Assembly (NCBI RefSeq): GCF_037975245.1
Contig: NC_092574.1
Span: 2,079,001-2,143,000 of the forward strand
Direction of reading: 5' to 3'
Length of the DNA: 64,000 bases
From: Apostichopus japonicus
Taxonomy: Eukaryota; Echinodermata; Holothuroidea; Aspidochirotida; Stichopodidae
The first letter of the stretch is position 1; each line of letters begins with the position of its first letter. Made by a program: the position numbers and the translations under genes. Shown piece by piece: positions 47,941 to 63,334 of the stretch. The notes below the pieces were generated by a model that had not been told where the DNA came from, made no database searches, and worked only from the letters and a program-made list of their open reading frames with translations.

Positions 47941-50900
47941 GTGCGAATGTACAATACTCCAATTGGGGCACGGTATGCATTCATATCACATTGTTTTGGA
48001 ACAATCTGGAACTGGAAGTATTATTTCGACCCAAGAATCACCAGGCTGGCGTGGTGGCCTGAACGGTTGGAAGACAGCACTGCGCGTCGGTGTTTGTTGT
48101 CAGGCTGTGTGAATCGCGCCGATCGGATGACAGACACTGCTTTGTTTATAATGGCATCGCCAAGGTGGAATTTTTACACGGGCCTAGGATCCCAATTCCG
48201 TATCCTCCCTTAGTTCGCAAAAGCATCCGGGAGATTACGTTTAGAGTCCGGCCTTCGGGCCAGAAGTGGGCTAGCTGACTTGCAATGGAGGGCTCACGTC
48301 GATTCGGACTGGGTTGATGTTCAACGTTCAGTGAAACCATGGCCTCGATGAGGCGTAATCTCTTGTTAATTTTAGCTTTCTGTCTTCAATTTTATAATAC
48401 AATAATTCAAATTAATTATTGACATTTTGCATTCATCTTTTTCTCGCTAAGTAATCACAATTTATTTAAGATTATATTGATGCTCATGTCTGCCTAGGTT
48501 CGATTCCACGCCGAAGCACTATTTTATATAATTTTTTTTTTTTTTTTTTTTTTTTTTGGGGGGGGGGGTTGTTGTTAATATCTGCATGTACATGCATGGT
48601 GTTTTAAATTTGTTTTGCTTTGTTTGTTTGTCTGTCTGTTTTTTTTTTTAGGGGGGGTGGGGTTGTTTCTATTTGGTATATTGTTTCGCGTAAACGAAGT
48701 AGGTCATTGCAATATTTTGCACAACTTGTACTTAGAAACCAATCGGAACTTAAGACCTGAGTAGTAAATTTGATTTCTGTCTCGCTCGTCGCCTTTCACT
48801 GGAAATTTTAATGAAAGTATACATAAGGACGAAAATTGTACCTGCAAAAAGAAATGCTTCTTTTGTACAGTGTAAGGCCACCGCGACATCTTTTCTGACA
48901 ATCTTGATAATATTTGTTCTTCGGGAATGTTGTGTCATTACTTAGCCTTTATATTATAAACCGTTAAGTGTGGAAACAGCTATGCTCCTGTTAGAACAAC
49001 TTCACATTTCTTAAATGCTGATTTACTGAGGCAGGCGTTTGAAAGACAGTGTGATACAAACAGGTACGGTAACGTTATAAACAATGCCACGAGCTCTCCG
49101 TGCATTAACAACGATCGAAACGTGCGGTATTCATGACGGTACACAAAGCAGATAATGCGAATACAGCAGACTTAGCCGAGAATTAAACCTAGTAGCGCGG
49201 AGGATTTAATTATGACATACTAGGACTTTCTACCGGTAAACTTTACTCATTGTCGAATAAATCTATCTAATTTCTACCTTATCTAGCTTTTACTCTGTAG
49301 TTAACGTATTATGACCAAAGCAAATATGAAATTCACGACAATTCCATGGGACTTGTATATTCATTTAAAATAGCTCCGTTTTGAATCTAAAATTTAACGC
49401 TCCATTGCTATGGTAACATCGTGAATAATAGCCCTGCCGCTAATGGATAGATGACATGTAGAAGATGGCCATCGATGGCGCTCTCAACTTCTCGTGCCAC
49501 GTCTGGCACCTACAAGAAGTAACCGACATATTACTGGCGCAATCCCGACCGAACGTATTTTAACTCTCCTACAGACTTTTCTACACTGATCCCAGAAAGC
49601 ATTAAGTGCCGTCAAAATGCCTCAGTTGCTCATAGGTACATATCCATGACGTAACACTGTTCTCGTTGTGCATAAAACTGTTGTCAAAAGTAAGGCATAT
49701 ATACTGATAGGCCTAGACTAGGTATACGTTGCAGACTATGCATAGGCTAACTTCACAGACAGACATACATGCATACAGACAACTTCAGATAATGTAAAAT
49801 ATCACTAACCGTAATCACGTTATGTTTACGATGTCTTGAAATGTCGTCCTTTTCTTCTCTGCAACCCCGGGCCGTCATTGTAGTCGTTCGAACAACTAAA
49901 TTAAGGCGAGGAACGACGTCAAGATATATCCAACGTCTAGACCACACTGCTTGCAACGAAGAGAGAACTGCCCAGTACAGTACGTGTTGATATGGACGCC
50001 TACAAAATGACAACAAATATTTTCCATTGAAAATCCACTGTGTGTGACGGTATAGTAAACACTCGTATATAGATCAACGCACACGCGCGCACGGAGGTAT
50101 TATGTACGTACAGCATGCAATGCAGACAAATATTTCGGAGCGCGCGCTTCTGATTTTGTGCTGAATATTCTTGTGAGCGCTCTTGTATAACTGTTTGCAT
50201 GTGCGCACGGACAAGATAGACGTCAGATTATCACGCTGTAGCTACTAAACCTTTACTTGCATGTGTACAGCAGTAGACTACTGTGATGGTTGCATGCGGC
50301 AGTTTAATTGTGTGTGCACAATATGTCAGCATTGTACGGTGGCTTAATAAGGACATAGGAAAGAAAAACAGTGTCCCCAAATCTCACAATGTTGTCTTTT
50401 TATCTCAAAATATTGCCTCTTTTTTTTTCCCCCTTTAAAATTTGGACTTTAAAAGATCCATCGGGAGCTTTCTATTTTATAGCTGTTGTAAGTGTCATAC
50501 CAGAAGTAATCGTTCCATTATCTTACACACTATAAGTCCGTCACGTTTTGGGTCCGCTAAAGTATAGCTAGAAGTTGTCAACTGACATATCAGACCCCCC
50601 CCCCCCATTCCCCCGTTGATATCTGAGGGCTTGGCCTGTCAGGGTGCATGCGCATTTCTATATCATGACGCAGTTTAGACTTTGGGCTAGAAGAGGAGCA
50701 AGTTAAGCACACTGAACCGTCTGCTCGCACGGAGAAACATATCCAGATTTAAACACAGAATTTATGAAATGCTCTGTGTCACCTCCAATCCTCCTTATTT
50801 GCACATCATCTCTACTTTGATTTATGTGCTTCCACATCAAGGCATTCAAAACGATCGTGGTGACTGGAAATATGCCAAAACAAGCACTGCGTTAAGTCAT

Positions 50901-51016
50901 TTTACGTCTTGTGTGTGCTTTTAATTTACTTGTCTTTTCGTGTGTTTTTTTGTTGTTTTTTTTTCGTGTTTTTGTTTTTTTGTTTTTCGTGTTTCTTCTT
51001 TCACGGTTAAACTTTT
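47941..51016 (+). repeat. Array unit 12
   Basis: 3076 bp, T26G11. It carries the distal-block variants TGTAGTTAACG and AAAATTTAACG. Its second G tract is shortened (G7-T-G4). From its right end onwards the GT leader is the short form. Confidence 0.95.
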
Positions 51017-54000
51017 GTGCGAATGTACAATACTCCAATTGGGGCACGGTATGCATTCATATCACATTGTTTTGGAACAATCTGGAACTGGAAGTATTAT
51101 TTCGACCCAAGAATCACCAGGCTGGCGTGGTGGCCTGAACGGTTGGAAGACAGCACTGCGCGTCGGTGTTTGTTGTCAGGCTGTGTGAATCGCGCCGATC
51201 GGATGACAGACACTGCTTTGTTTATAATGGCATCGCCAAGGTGGAATTTTTACACGGGCCTAGGATCCCAATTCCGTATCCTCCCTTAGTTCGCAAAAGC
51301 ATCCGGGAGATTACGTTTAGAGTCCGGCCTTCGGGCCAGAAGTGGGCTAGCTGACTTGCAATGGAGGGCTCACGTCGATTCGGACTGGGTTGATGTTCAA
51401 CGTTCAGTGAAACCATGGCCTCGATGAGGCGTAATCTCTTGTTAATTTTAGCTTTCTGTCTTCAATTTTATAATACAATAATTCAAATTAATTATTGACA
51501 TTTTGCATTCATCTTTTTCTCGCTAAGTAATCACAATTTATTTAAGATTATATTGATGCTCATGTCTGCCTAGGTTCGATTCCACGCCGAAGCACTATTT
51601 TATATAATTTTTTTTTTTTTTTTTTTTTTTGGGGGGGGGGGGGGTTGTTGTTAATATCTGCATGTACATGCATGGTGTTTTAAATTTGTTTTGCTTTGTT
51701 TGTTTGTCTGTCTGTTTTTTTTTTTTTTTTAGGGGGGGTGGGGGTTGTTTCTATTTGGTATATTGTTTCGCGTAAACGAAGTAGGTCATTGCAATATTTT
51801 GCACAACTTGTACTTAGAAACCAATCGGAACTTAAGACCTGAGTAGTAAATTTGATTTCTGTCTCGCTCGTCGCCTTTCACTGGAAATTTTAATGAAAGT
51901 ATACATAAGGACGAAAATTGTACCTGCAAAAAGAAATGCTTCTTTTGTACAGTGTAAGGCCACCGCGACATCTTTTCTGACAATCTTGATAATATTTGTT
52001 CTTCGGGAATGTTGTGTCATTACTTAGCCTTTATATTATAAACCGTTAAGTGTGGAAACAGCTATGCTCCTGTTAGAACAACTTCACATTTCTTAAATGC
52101 TGATTTACTGAGGCAGGCGTTTGAAAGACAGTGTGATACAAACAGGTACGGTAACGTTATAAACAATGCCACGAGCTCTCCGTGCATTAACAACGATCGA
52201 AACGTGCGGTATTCATGACGGTACACAAAGCAGATAATGCGAATACAGCAGACTTAGCCGAGAATTAAACCTAGTAGCGCGGAGGATTTAATTATGACAT
52301 ACTAGGACTTTCTACCGGTAAACTTTACTCATTGTCGAATAAATCTATCTAATTTCTACCTTATCTAGCTTTTACTCTGTAGTTAACGTATTATGACCAA
52401 AGCAAATATGAAATTCACGACAATTCCATGGGACTTGTATATTCATTTAAAATAGCTCCGTTTTGAATCTAAAATTTAACGCTCCATTGCTATGGTAACA
52501 TCGTGAATAATAGCCCTGCCGCTAATGGATAGATGACATGTAGAAGATGGCCATCGATGGCGCTCTCAACTTCTCGTGCCACGTCTGGCACCTACAAGAA
52601 GTAACCGACATATTACTGGCGCAATCCCGACCGAACGTATTTTAACTCTCCTACAGACTTTTCTACACTGATCCCAGAAAGCATTAAGTGCCGTCAAAAT
52701 GCCTCAGTTGCTCATAGGTACATATCCATGACGTAACACTGTTCTCGTTGTGCATAAAACTGTTGTCAAAAGTAAGGCATATATACTGATAGGCCTAGAC
52801 TAGGTATACGTTGCAGACTATGCATAGGCTAACTTCACAGACAGACATACATGCATACAGACAACTTCAGATAATGTAAAATATCACTAACCGTAATCAC
52901 GTTATGTTTACGATGTCTTGAAATGTCGTCCTTTTCTTCTCTGCAACCCCGGGCCGTCATTGTAGTCGTTCGAACAACTAAATTAAGGCGAGGAACGACG
53001 TCAAGATATATCCAACGTCTAGACCACACTGCTTGCAACGAAGAGAGAACTGCCCAGTACAGTACGTGTTGATATGGACGCCTACAAAATGACAACAAAT
53101 ATTTTCCATTGAAAATCCACTGTGTGTGACGGTATAGTAAACACTCGTATATAGATCAACGCACACGCGCGCACGGAGGTATTATGTACGTACAGCATGC
53201 AATGCAGACAAATATTTCGGAGCGCGCGCTTCTGATTTTGTGCTGAATATTCTTGTGAGCGCTCTTGTATAACTGTTTGCATGTGCGCACGGACAAGATA
53301 GACGTCAGATTATCACGCTGTAGCTACTAAACCTTTACTTGCATGTGTACAGCAGTAGACTACTGTGATGGTTGCATGCGGCAGTTTAATTGTGTGTGCA
53401 CAATATGTCAGCATTGTACGGTGGCTTAATAAGGACATAGGAAAGAAAAACAGTGTCCCCAAATCTCACAATGTTGTCTTTTTATCTCAAAATATTGCCT
53501 CTTTTTTTTCCCCCTTTAAAATTTGGACTTTAAAAGATCCATCGGGAGCTTTCTATTTTATAGCTGTTGTAAGTGTCATACCAGAAGTAATCGTTCCATT
53601 ATCTTACACACTATAAGTCCGTCACGTTTTGGGTCCGCTAAAGTATAGCTAGAAGTTGTCAACTGACATATCAGACCCCCCCCCCCATTCCCCCGTTGAT
53701 ATCTGAGGGCTTGGCCTGTCAGGGTGCATGCGCATTTCTATATCATGACGCAGTCTAGACTTTGGGCTAGAAGAGGAGCAAGTTAAGCACACTGAACCGT
53801 CTGCTCGCACGGAGAAACATATCCAGATTTAAACACAGAATTTATGAAATGCTCTGTGTCACCTCCAATCCTCCTTATTTGCACATCATCTCTACTTTGA
53901 TTTATGTGCTTCCACATCAAGGCATTCAAAACGATCGTGGTGACTGGAAATATGCCAAAACAAGCACTGCGTTAAGTCATTTTACGTCTTGTGTGTGCTT

Positions 54001-54097
54001 TTAATTTACTTGTCTTTTCGTGTGTTTTTTTGTTGTTTTTTTTTTCGTGTTTTTGTTTTTTTGTTTTTCGTGTTTCTTCTTTCACGGTTAAACTTTT
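51017..54097 (+). repeat. Array unit 13
   Basis: 3081 bp, T23G14. It has the distal-block variants and a private C in CAGTCTAGAC at 53755. Confidence 0.95.
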
Positions 54098-57000
54098 GTG
54101 CGAATGTACAATACTCCAATTGGGGCACGGTATGCATTCATATCACATTGTTTTGGAACAATCTGGAACTGGAAGTATTATTTCGACCCAAGAATCACCA
54201 GGCTGGCGTGGTGGCCTGAACGGTTGGAAGACAGCACTGCGCGTCGGTGTTTGTTGTCAGGCTGTGTGAATCGCGCCGATCGGATGACAGACACTGCTTT
54301 GTTTATAATGGCATCGCCAAGGTGGAATTTTTACACGGGCCTAGGATCCCAATTCCGTATCCTCCCTTAGTTCGCAAAAGCATCCGGGAGATTACGTTTA
54401 GAGTCCGGCCTTCGGGCCAGAAGTGGGCTAGCTGACTTGCAATGGAGGGCTCACGTCGATTCGGACTGGGTTGATGTTCAACGTTCAGTGAAACCATGGC
54501 CTCGATGAGGCGTAATCTCTTGTTAATTTTAGCTTTCTGTCTTCAATTTTATAATACAATAATTCAAATTAATTATTGACATTTTGCATTCATCTTTTTC
54601 TCGCTAAGTAATCACAATTTATTTAAGATTATATTGATGCTCATGTCTGCCTAGGTTCGATTCCACGCCGAAGCACTATTTTATATAATTTTTTTTTTTT
54701 TTTTTTTTGGGGGGGGGTTGTTGTTAATATCTGCATGTACATGCATGGTGTTTTAAATTTGTTTTGCTTTGTTTGTTTGTCTGTCTGTTTTTTTTTTTTT
54801 TAGGGGGGGTGGGGGTTGTTTCTATTTGGTATATTGTTTCGCGTAAACGAAGTAGGTCATTGCAATATTTTGCACAACTTGTACTTAGAAACCAATCGGA
54901 ACTTAAGACCTGAGTAGTAAATTTGATTTCTGTCTCGCTCGTCGCCTTTCACTGGAAATTTTAATGAAAGTATACATAAGGACGAAAATTGTACCTGCAA
55001 AAAGAAATGCTTCTTTTGTACAGTGTAAGGCCACCGCGACATCTTTTCTGACAATCTTGATAATATTTGTTCTTCGGGAATGTTGTGTCATTACTTAGCC
55101 TTTATATTATAAACCGTTAAGTGTGGAAACAGCTATGCTCCTGTTAGAACAACTTCACATTTCTTAAATGCTGATTTACTGAGGCAGGCGTTTGAAAGAC
55201 AGTGTGATACAAACAGGTACGGTAACGTTATAAACAATGCCACGAGCTCTCCGTGCATTAACAACGATCGAAACGTGCGGTATTCATGACGGTACACAAA
55301 GCAGATAATGCGAATACAGCAGACTTAGCCGAGAATTAAACCTAGTAGCGCGGAGGATTTAATTATGACATACTAGGACTTTCTACCGGTAAACTTTACT
55401 CATTGTCGAATAAATCTATCTAATTTCTACCTTATCTAGCTTTTACTCTGTAGTTAACGTATTATGACCAAAGCAAATATGAAATTCACGACAATTCCAT
55501 GGGACTTGTATATTCATTTAAAATAGCTCCGTTTTGAATCTAAAATTTAACGCTCCATTGCTATGGTAACATCGTGAATAATAGCCCTGCCGCTAATGGA
55601 TAGATGACATGTAGAAGATGGCCATCGATGGCGCTCTCAACTTCTCGTGCCACGTCTGGCACCTACAAGAAGTAACCGACATATTACTGGCGCAATCCCG
55701 ACCGAACGTATTTTAACTCTCCTACAGACTTTTCTACACTGATCCCAGAAAGCATTAAGTGCCGTCAAAATGCCTCAGTTGCTCATAGGTACATATCCAT
55801 GACGTAACACTGTTCTCGTTGTGCATAAAACTGTTGTCAAAAGTAAGGCATATATACTGATAGGCCTAGACTAGGTATACGTTGCAGACTATGCATAGGC
55901 TAACTTCACAGACAGACATACATGCATACAGACAACTTCAGATAATGTAAAATATCACTAACCGTAATCACGTTATGTTTACGATGTCTTGAAATGTCGT
56001 CCTTTTCTTCTCTGCAACCCCGGGCCGTCATTGTAGTCGTTCGAACAACTAAATTAAGGCGAGGAACGACGTCAAGATATATCCAACGTCTAGACCACAC
56101 TGCTTGCAACGAAGAGAGAACTGCCCAGTACAGTACGTGTTGATATGGACGCCTACAAAATGACAACAAATATTTTCCATTGAAAATCCACTGTGTGTGA
56201 CGGTATAGTAAACACTCGTATATAGATCAACGCACACGCGCGCACGGAGGTATTATGTACGTACAGCATGCAATGCAGACAAATATTTCGGAGCGCGCGC
56301 TTCTGATTTTGTGCTGAATATTCTTGTGAGCGCTCTTGTATAACTGTTTGCATGTGCGCACGGACAAGATAGACGTCAGATTATCACGCTGTAGCTACTA
56401 AACCTTTACTTGCATGTGTACAGCAGTAGACTACTGTGATGGTTGCATGCGGCAGTTTAATTGTGTGTGCACAATATGTCAGCATTGTACGGTGGCTTAA
56501 TAAGGACATAGGAAAGAAAAACAGTGTCCCCAAATCTCACAATGTTGTCTTTTTATCTCAAAATATTGCCTCTTTTTTTTCCCCCTTTAAAATTTGGACT
56601 TTAAAAGATCCATCGGGAGCTTTCTATTTTATAGCTGTTGTAAGTGTCATACCAGAAGTAATCGTTCCATTATCTTACACACTATAAGTCCGTCACGTTT
56701 TGGGTCCGCTAAAGTATAGCTAGAAGTTGTCAACTGACATATCAGACCCCCCCCCCATTCCCCCGTTGATATCTGAGGGCTTGGCCTGTCAGGGTGCATG
56801 CGCATTTCTATATCATGACGCAGTTTAGACTTTGGGCTAGAAGAGGAGCAAGTTAAGCACACTGAACCGTCTGCTCGCACGGAGAAACATATCCAGATTT
56901 AAACACAGAATTTATGAAATGCTCTGTGTCACCTCCAATCCTCCTTATTTGCACATCATCTCTACTTTGATTTATGTGCTTCCACATCAAGGCATTCAAA

Positions 57001-57166
57001 ACGATCGTGGTGACTGGAAATATGCCAAAACAAGCACTGCGTTAAGTCATTTTACGTCTTGTGTGTGCTTTTAATTTACTTGTCTTTTCGTGTGTTTTTT
57101 TGTTGTTTTTTTTTCGTGTTTTTGTTTTTTTGTTTTTCGTGTTTCTTCTTTCACGGTTAAACTTTT
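54098..57166 (+). repeat. Array unit 14
   Basis: 3069 bp, T20G9. It has the distal-block variants and no private substitution that I noticed. Confidence 0.95.
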
Positions 57167-60100
57167 GTGCGAATGTACAATACTCCAATTGGGGCACGGT
57201 ATGCATTCATATCACATTGTTTTGGAACAATCTGGAACTGGAAGTATTATTTCGACCCAAGAATCACCAGGCTGGCGTGGTGGCCTGAACGGTTGGAAGA
57301 CAGCACTGCGCGTCGGTGTTTGTTGTCAGGCTGTGTGAATCGCGCCGATCGGATGACAGACACTGCTTTGTTTATAATGGCATCGCCAAGGTGGAATTTT
57401 TACACGGGCCTAGGATCCCAATTCCGTATCCTCCCTTAGTTCGCAAAAGCATCCGGGAGATTACGTTTAGAGTCCGGCCTTCGGGCCAGAAGTGGGCTAG
57501 CTGACTTGCAATGGAGGGCTCACGTCGATTCGGACTGGGTTGATGTTCAACGTTCAGTGAAACCATGGCCTCGATGAGGCGTAATCTCTTGTTAATTTTA
57601 GCTTTCTGTCTTCAATTTTATAATACAATAATTCAAATTAATTATTGACATTTTGCATTCATCTTTTTCTCGCTAAGTAATCACAATTTATTTAAGATTA
57701 TATTGATGCTCATGTCTGCCTAGGTTCGATTCCACGCCGAAGCACTATTTTATATAATTTTTTTTTTTTTTTTTTTTTTTTTTTGGGGAGGGGGTTGTTG
57801 TTAATATCTGCATGTACATGCATGGTGTTTTAAATTTGTTTTGCTTTGTTTGTTTGTCTGTCTGTTTTTTTTTTTTTTTTAGGGGGGGGTGGGGGTTGTT
57901 TCTATTTGGTATATTGTTTCGCGTAAACGAAGTAGGTCATTGCAATATTTTGCACAACTTGTACTTAGAAACCAATCGGAACTTAAGACCTGAGTAGTAA
58001 ATTTGATTTCTGTCTCGCTCGTCGCCTTTCACTGGAAATTTTAATGAAAGTATACATAAGGACGAAAATTGTACCTGCAAAAAGAAATGCTTCTTTTGTA
58101 CAGTGTAAGGCCACCGCGACATCTTTTCTGACAATCTTGATAATATTTGTTCTTCGGGAATGTTGTGTCATTACTTAGCCTTTATATTATAAACCGTTAA
58201 GTGTGGAAACAGCTATGCTCCTGTTAGAACAACTTCACATTTCTTAAATGCTGATTTACTGAGGCAGGCGTTTGAAAGACAGTGTGATACAAACAGGTAC
58301 GGTAACGTTATAAACAATGCCACGAGCTCTCCGTGCATTAACAACGATCGAAACGTGCGGTATTCATGACGGTACACAAAGCAGATAATGCGAATACAGC
58401 AGACTTAGCCGAGAATTAAACCTAGTAGCGCGGAGGATTTAATTATGACATACTAGGACTTTCTACCGGTAAACTTTACTCATTGTCGAATAAATCTATC
58501 TAATTTCTACCTTATCTAGCTTTTACTCTGTAGTTAACGTATTGTGACCAAAGCAAATATGAAATTCACGACAATTCCATGGGACTTGTATATTCATTTA
58601 AAATAGCTCCGTTTTGAATCTAAAATTTAACGCTCCATTGCTATGGTAACATCGTGAATAATAGCCCTGCCGCTAATGGATAGATGACATGTAGAAGATG
58701 GCCATCGATGGCGCTCTCAACTTCTCGTGCCACGTCTGGCACCTACAAGAAGTAACCGACATATTACTGGCGCAATCCCGACCGAACGTATTTTAACTCT
58801 CCTACAGACTTTTCTACACTGATCCCAGAAAGCATTAAGTGCCGTCAAAATGCCTCAGTTGCTCATAGGTACATATCCATGACGTAACACTGTTCTCGTT
58901 GTGCATAAAACTGTTGTCAAAAGTAAGGCATATATACTGATAGGCCTAGACTAGGTATACGTTGCAGACTATGCATAGGCTAACTTCACAGACAGACATA
59001 CATGCATACAGACAACTTCAGATAATGTAAAATATCACTAACCGTAATCACGTTATGTTTACGATGTCTTGAAATGTCGTCCTTTTCTTCTCTGCAACCC
59101 CGGGCCGTCATTGTAGTCGTTCGAACAACTAAATTAAGGCGAGGAACGACGTCAAGATATATCCAACGTCTAGACCACACTGCTTGCAACGAAGAGAGAA
59201 CTGCCCAGTACAGTACGTGTTGATATGGACGCCTACAAAATGACAACAAATATTTTCCATTGAAAATCCACTGTGTGTGACGGTATAGTAAACACTCGTA
59301 TATAGATCAACGCACACGCGCGCACGGAGGTATTATGTACGTACAGCATGCAATGCAGACAAATATTTCGGAGCGCGCGCTTCTGATTTTGTGCTGAATA
59401 TTCTTGTGAGCGCTCTTGTATAACTGTTTGCATGTGCGCACGGACAAGATAGACGTCAGATTATCACGCTGTAGCTACTAAACCTTTACTTGCATGTGTA
59501 CAGCAGTAGACTACTGTGATGGTTGCATGCGGCAGTTTAATTGTGTGTGCACAATATGTCAGCATTGTACGGTGGCTTAATAAGGACATAGGAAAGAAAA
59601 ACAGTGTCCCCAAATCTCACAATGTTGTCTTTTTATCTCAAAATATTGCCTCTTTTTTTTCCCCCTTTAAAATTTGGACTTTAAAAGATCCATCGGGAGC
59701 TTTCTATTTTATAGCTGTTGTAAGTGTCATACCAGAAGTAATCGTTCCATTATCTTACACACTATAAGTCCGTCACGTTTTGGGTCCGCTAAAGTATAGC
59801 TAGAAGTTGTCAACTGACATATCAGACCCCCCCCCCCCATTCCCCCGTTGATATCTGAGGGCTTGGCCTGTCAGGGTGCATGCGCATTTCTATATCATGA
59901 CGCAGTTTAGACTTTGGGCTAGAAGAGGAGCAAGTTAAGCACACTGAACCGTCTGCTCGCACGGAGAAACATATCCAGATTTAAACACAGAATTTATGAA
60001 ATGCTCTGTGTCACCTCCAATCCTCCTTATTTGCACATCATCTCTACTTTGATTTATGTGCTTCCACATCAAGGCATTCAAAACGATCGTGGTGACTGGA

Positions 60101-60248
60101 AATATGCCAAAACAAGCACTGCGTTAAGTCATTTTACGTCTTGTGTGTGCTTTTAATTTACTTGTCTTTTCGTGTGTTTTTTTGTTGTTTTTTTTTCGTG
60201 TTTTTGTTTTTTTGTTTTTCGTGTTTCTTCTTTCACGGTTAAACTTTT
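57167..60248 (+). repeat. Array unit 15
   Basis: 3082 bp, T27 followed by G4-A-G5. It shares the A-interrupted G tract and ATTGTGACC (for ATTATGACC) with unit 16 only. Confidence 0.95.
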
Positions 60249-63200
60249 GTGCGAATGTACAATACTCCAATTGGGGCACGGTATGCATTCATATCACATT
60301 GTTTTGGAACAATCTGGAACTGGAAGTATTATTTCGACCCAAGAATCACCAGGCTGGCGTGGTGGCCTTAACGGTTGGAAGACAGCACTGCGCGTCGGTG
60401 TTTGTTGTCAGGCTGTGTGAATCGCGCCGATCGGATGACAGACACTGCTTTGTTTATAATGGCATCGCCAAGGTGGAATTTTTACACGGGCCTAGGATCC
60501 CAATTCCGTATCCTCCCTTAGTTCGCAAAAGCATCCGGGAGATTACGTTTAGAGTCCGGCCTTCGGGCCAGAAGTGGGCTAGCTGACTTGCAATGGAGGG
60601 CTCACGTCGATTCGGACTGGGTTGATGTTCAACGTTCAGTGAAACCATGGCCTCGATGAGGCGTAATCTCTTGTTAATTTTAGCTTTCTGTCTTCAATTT
60701 TATAATACAATAATTCAAATTAATTATTGACATTTTGCATTCATCTTTTTCTCGCTAAGTAATCACAATTTATTTAAGATTATATTGATGCTCATGTCTG
60801 CCTAGGTTCGATTCCACGCCGAAGCACTATTTTATATAATTTTTTTTTTTTTTTTTTTTTTTGGGGGGGAGGGGTTGTTGTTAATATCTGCATGTACATG
60901 CATGGTGTTTTAAATTTGTTTTGCTTTGTTTGTTTGTCTGTCTGTTTTTTTTTTTTTTTTTAGGGGGGGGGGGGTGGGGGTTGTTTCTATTTGGTATATT
61001 GTTTCGCGTAAACGAAGTAGGTCATTGCAATATTTTGCACAACTTGTACTTAGAAACCAATCGGAACTTAAGACCTGAGTAGTAAATTTGATTTCTGTCT
61101 CGCTCGTCGCCTTTCACTGGAAATTTTAATGAAAGTATACATAAGGACGAAAATTGTACCTGCAAAAAGAAATGCTTCTTTTGTACAGTGTAAGGCCACC
61201 GCGACATCTTTTCTGACAATCTTGATAATATTTGTTCTTCGGGAATGTTGTGTCATTACTTAGCCTTTATATTATAAACCGTTAAGTGTGGAAACAGCTA
61301 TGCTCCTGTTAGAACAACTTCACATTTCTTAAATGCTGATTTACTGAGGCAGGCGTTTGAAAGACAGTGTGATACAAACAGGTACGGTAACGTTATAAAC
61401 AATGCCACGAGCTCTCCGTGCATTAACAACGATCGAAACGTGCGGTATTCATGACGGTACACAAAGCAGATAATGCGAATACAGCAGACTTAGCCGAGAA
61501 TTAAACCTAGTAGCGCGGAGGATTTAATTATGACATACTAGGACTTTCTACCGGTAAACTTTACTCATTGTCGAATAAATCTATCTAATTTCTACCTTAT
61601 CTAGCTTTTACTCTGTAGTTAACGTATTGTGACCAAAGCAAATATGAAATTCACGACAATTCCATGGGACTTGTATATTCATTTAAAATAGCTCCGTTTT
61701 GAATCTAAAATTTAACGCTCCATTGCTATGGTAACATCGTGAATAATAGCCCTGCCGCTAATGGATAGATGACATGTAGAAGATGGCCATCGATGGCGCT
61801 CTCAACTTCTCGTGCCACGTCTGGCACCTACAAGAAGTAACCGACATATTACTGGCGCAATCCCGACCGAACGTATTTTAACTCTCCTACAGACTTTTCT
61901 ACACTGATCCCAGAAAGCATTAAGTGCCGTCAAAATGCCTCAGTTGCTCATAGGTACATATCCATGACGTAACACTGTTCTCGTTGTGCATAAAACTGTT
62001 GTCAAAAGTAAGGCATATATACTGATAGGCCTAGACTAGGTATACGTTGCAGACTATGCATAGGCTAACTTCACAGACAGACATACATGCATACAGACAA
62101 CTTCAGATAATGTAAAATATCACTAACCGTAATCACGTTATGTTTACGATGTCTTGAAATGTCGTCCTTTTCTTCTCTGCAACCCCGGGCCGTCATTGTA
62201 GTCGTTCGAACAACTAAATTAAGGCGAGGAACGACGTCAAGATATATCCAACGTCTAGACCACACTGCCTGCAACGAAGAGAGAACTGCCCAGTACAGTA
62301 CGTGTTGATATGGACGCCTACAAAATGACAACAAATATTTTCCATTGAAAATCCACTGTGTGTGACGGTATAGTAAACACTCGTATATAGATCAACGCAC
62401 ACGCGCGCACGGAGGTATTATGTACGTACAGCATGCAATGCAGACAAATATTTCGGAGCGCGCGCTTCTGATTTTGTGCTGAATATTCTTGTGAGCGCTC
62501 TTGTATAACTGTTTGCATGTGCGCACGGACAAGATAGACGTCAGATTATCACGCTGTAGCTACTAAACCTTTACTTGCATGTGTACAGCAGTAGACTACT
62601 GTGATGGTTGCATGCGGCAGTTTAATTGTGTGTGCACAATATGTCAGCATTGTACGGTGGCTTAATAAGGACATAGGAAAGAAAAACAGTGTCCCCAAAT
62701 CTCACAATGTTGTCTTTTTATCTCAAAATATTGCCTCTTTTTTTTCCCCCTTTAAAATTTGGACTTTAAAAGATCCATCGGGAGCTTTCTATTTTATAGC
62801 TGTTGTAAGTGTCATACCAGAAGTAATCGTTCCATTATCTTACACACTATAAGTCCGTCACGTTTTGGGTCCGCTAAAGTATAGCTAGAAGTTGTCAACT
62901 GACATATCAGACCCCCCCCCCCCCATTCCCCCGTTGATATCTGAGGGCTTGGCCTGTCAGGGTGCATGCGCATTTCTATATCATGACGCAGTTTAGACTT
63001 TGGGCTAGAAGAGGAGCAAGTTAAGCACACTGAACCGTCTGCTCGCACGGAGAAACATATCCAGATTTAAACACAGAATTTATGAAATGCTCTGTGTCAC
63101 CTCCAATCCTCCTTATTTGCACATCATCTCTACTTTGATTTATGTGCTTCCACATCAAGGCATTCAAAACGATCGTGGTGACTGGAAATATGCCAAAACA

Positions 63201-63334
63201 AGCACTGCGTTAAGTCATTTTACGTCTTGTGTGTGCTTTTAATTTACTTGTCTTTTCGTGTGTTTTTTTGTTGTTTTTTTTTCGTGTTTTTGTTTTTTTG
63301 TTTTTCGTGTTTCTTCTTTCACGGTTAAACTTTT
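60249..63334 (+). repeat. Array unit 16
   Basis: 3086 bp, T23 followed by G7-A-G4. It shares ATTGTGACC with unit 15. A G-to-T change at 60369 turns TGA into TTA and joins two frames into a 147-codon ORF (60143-60586). A private CTGCCTGCAACG occurs near 62268. Confidence 0.95.
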
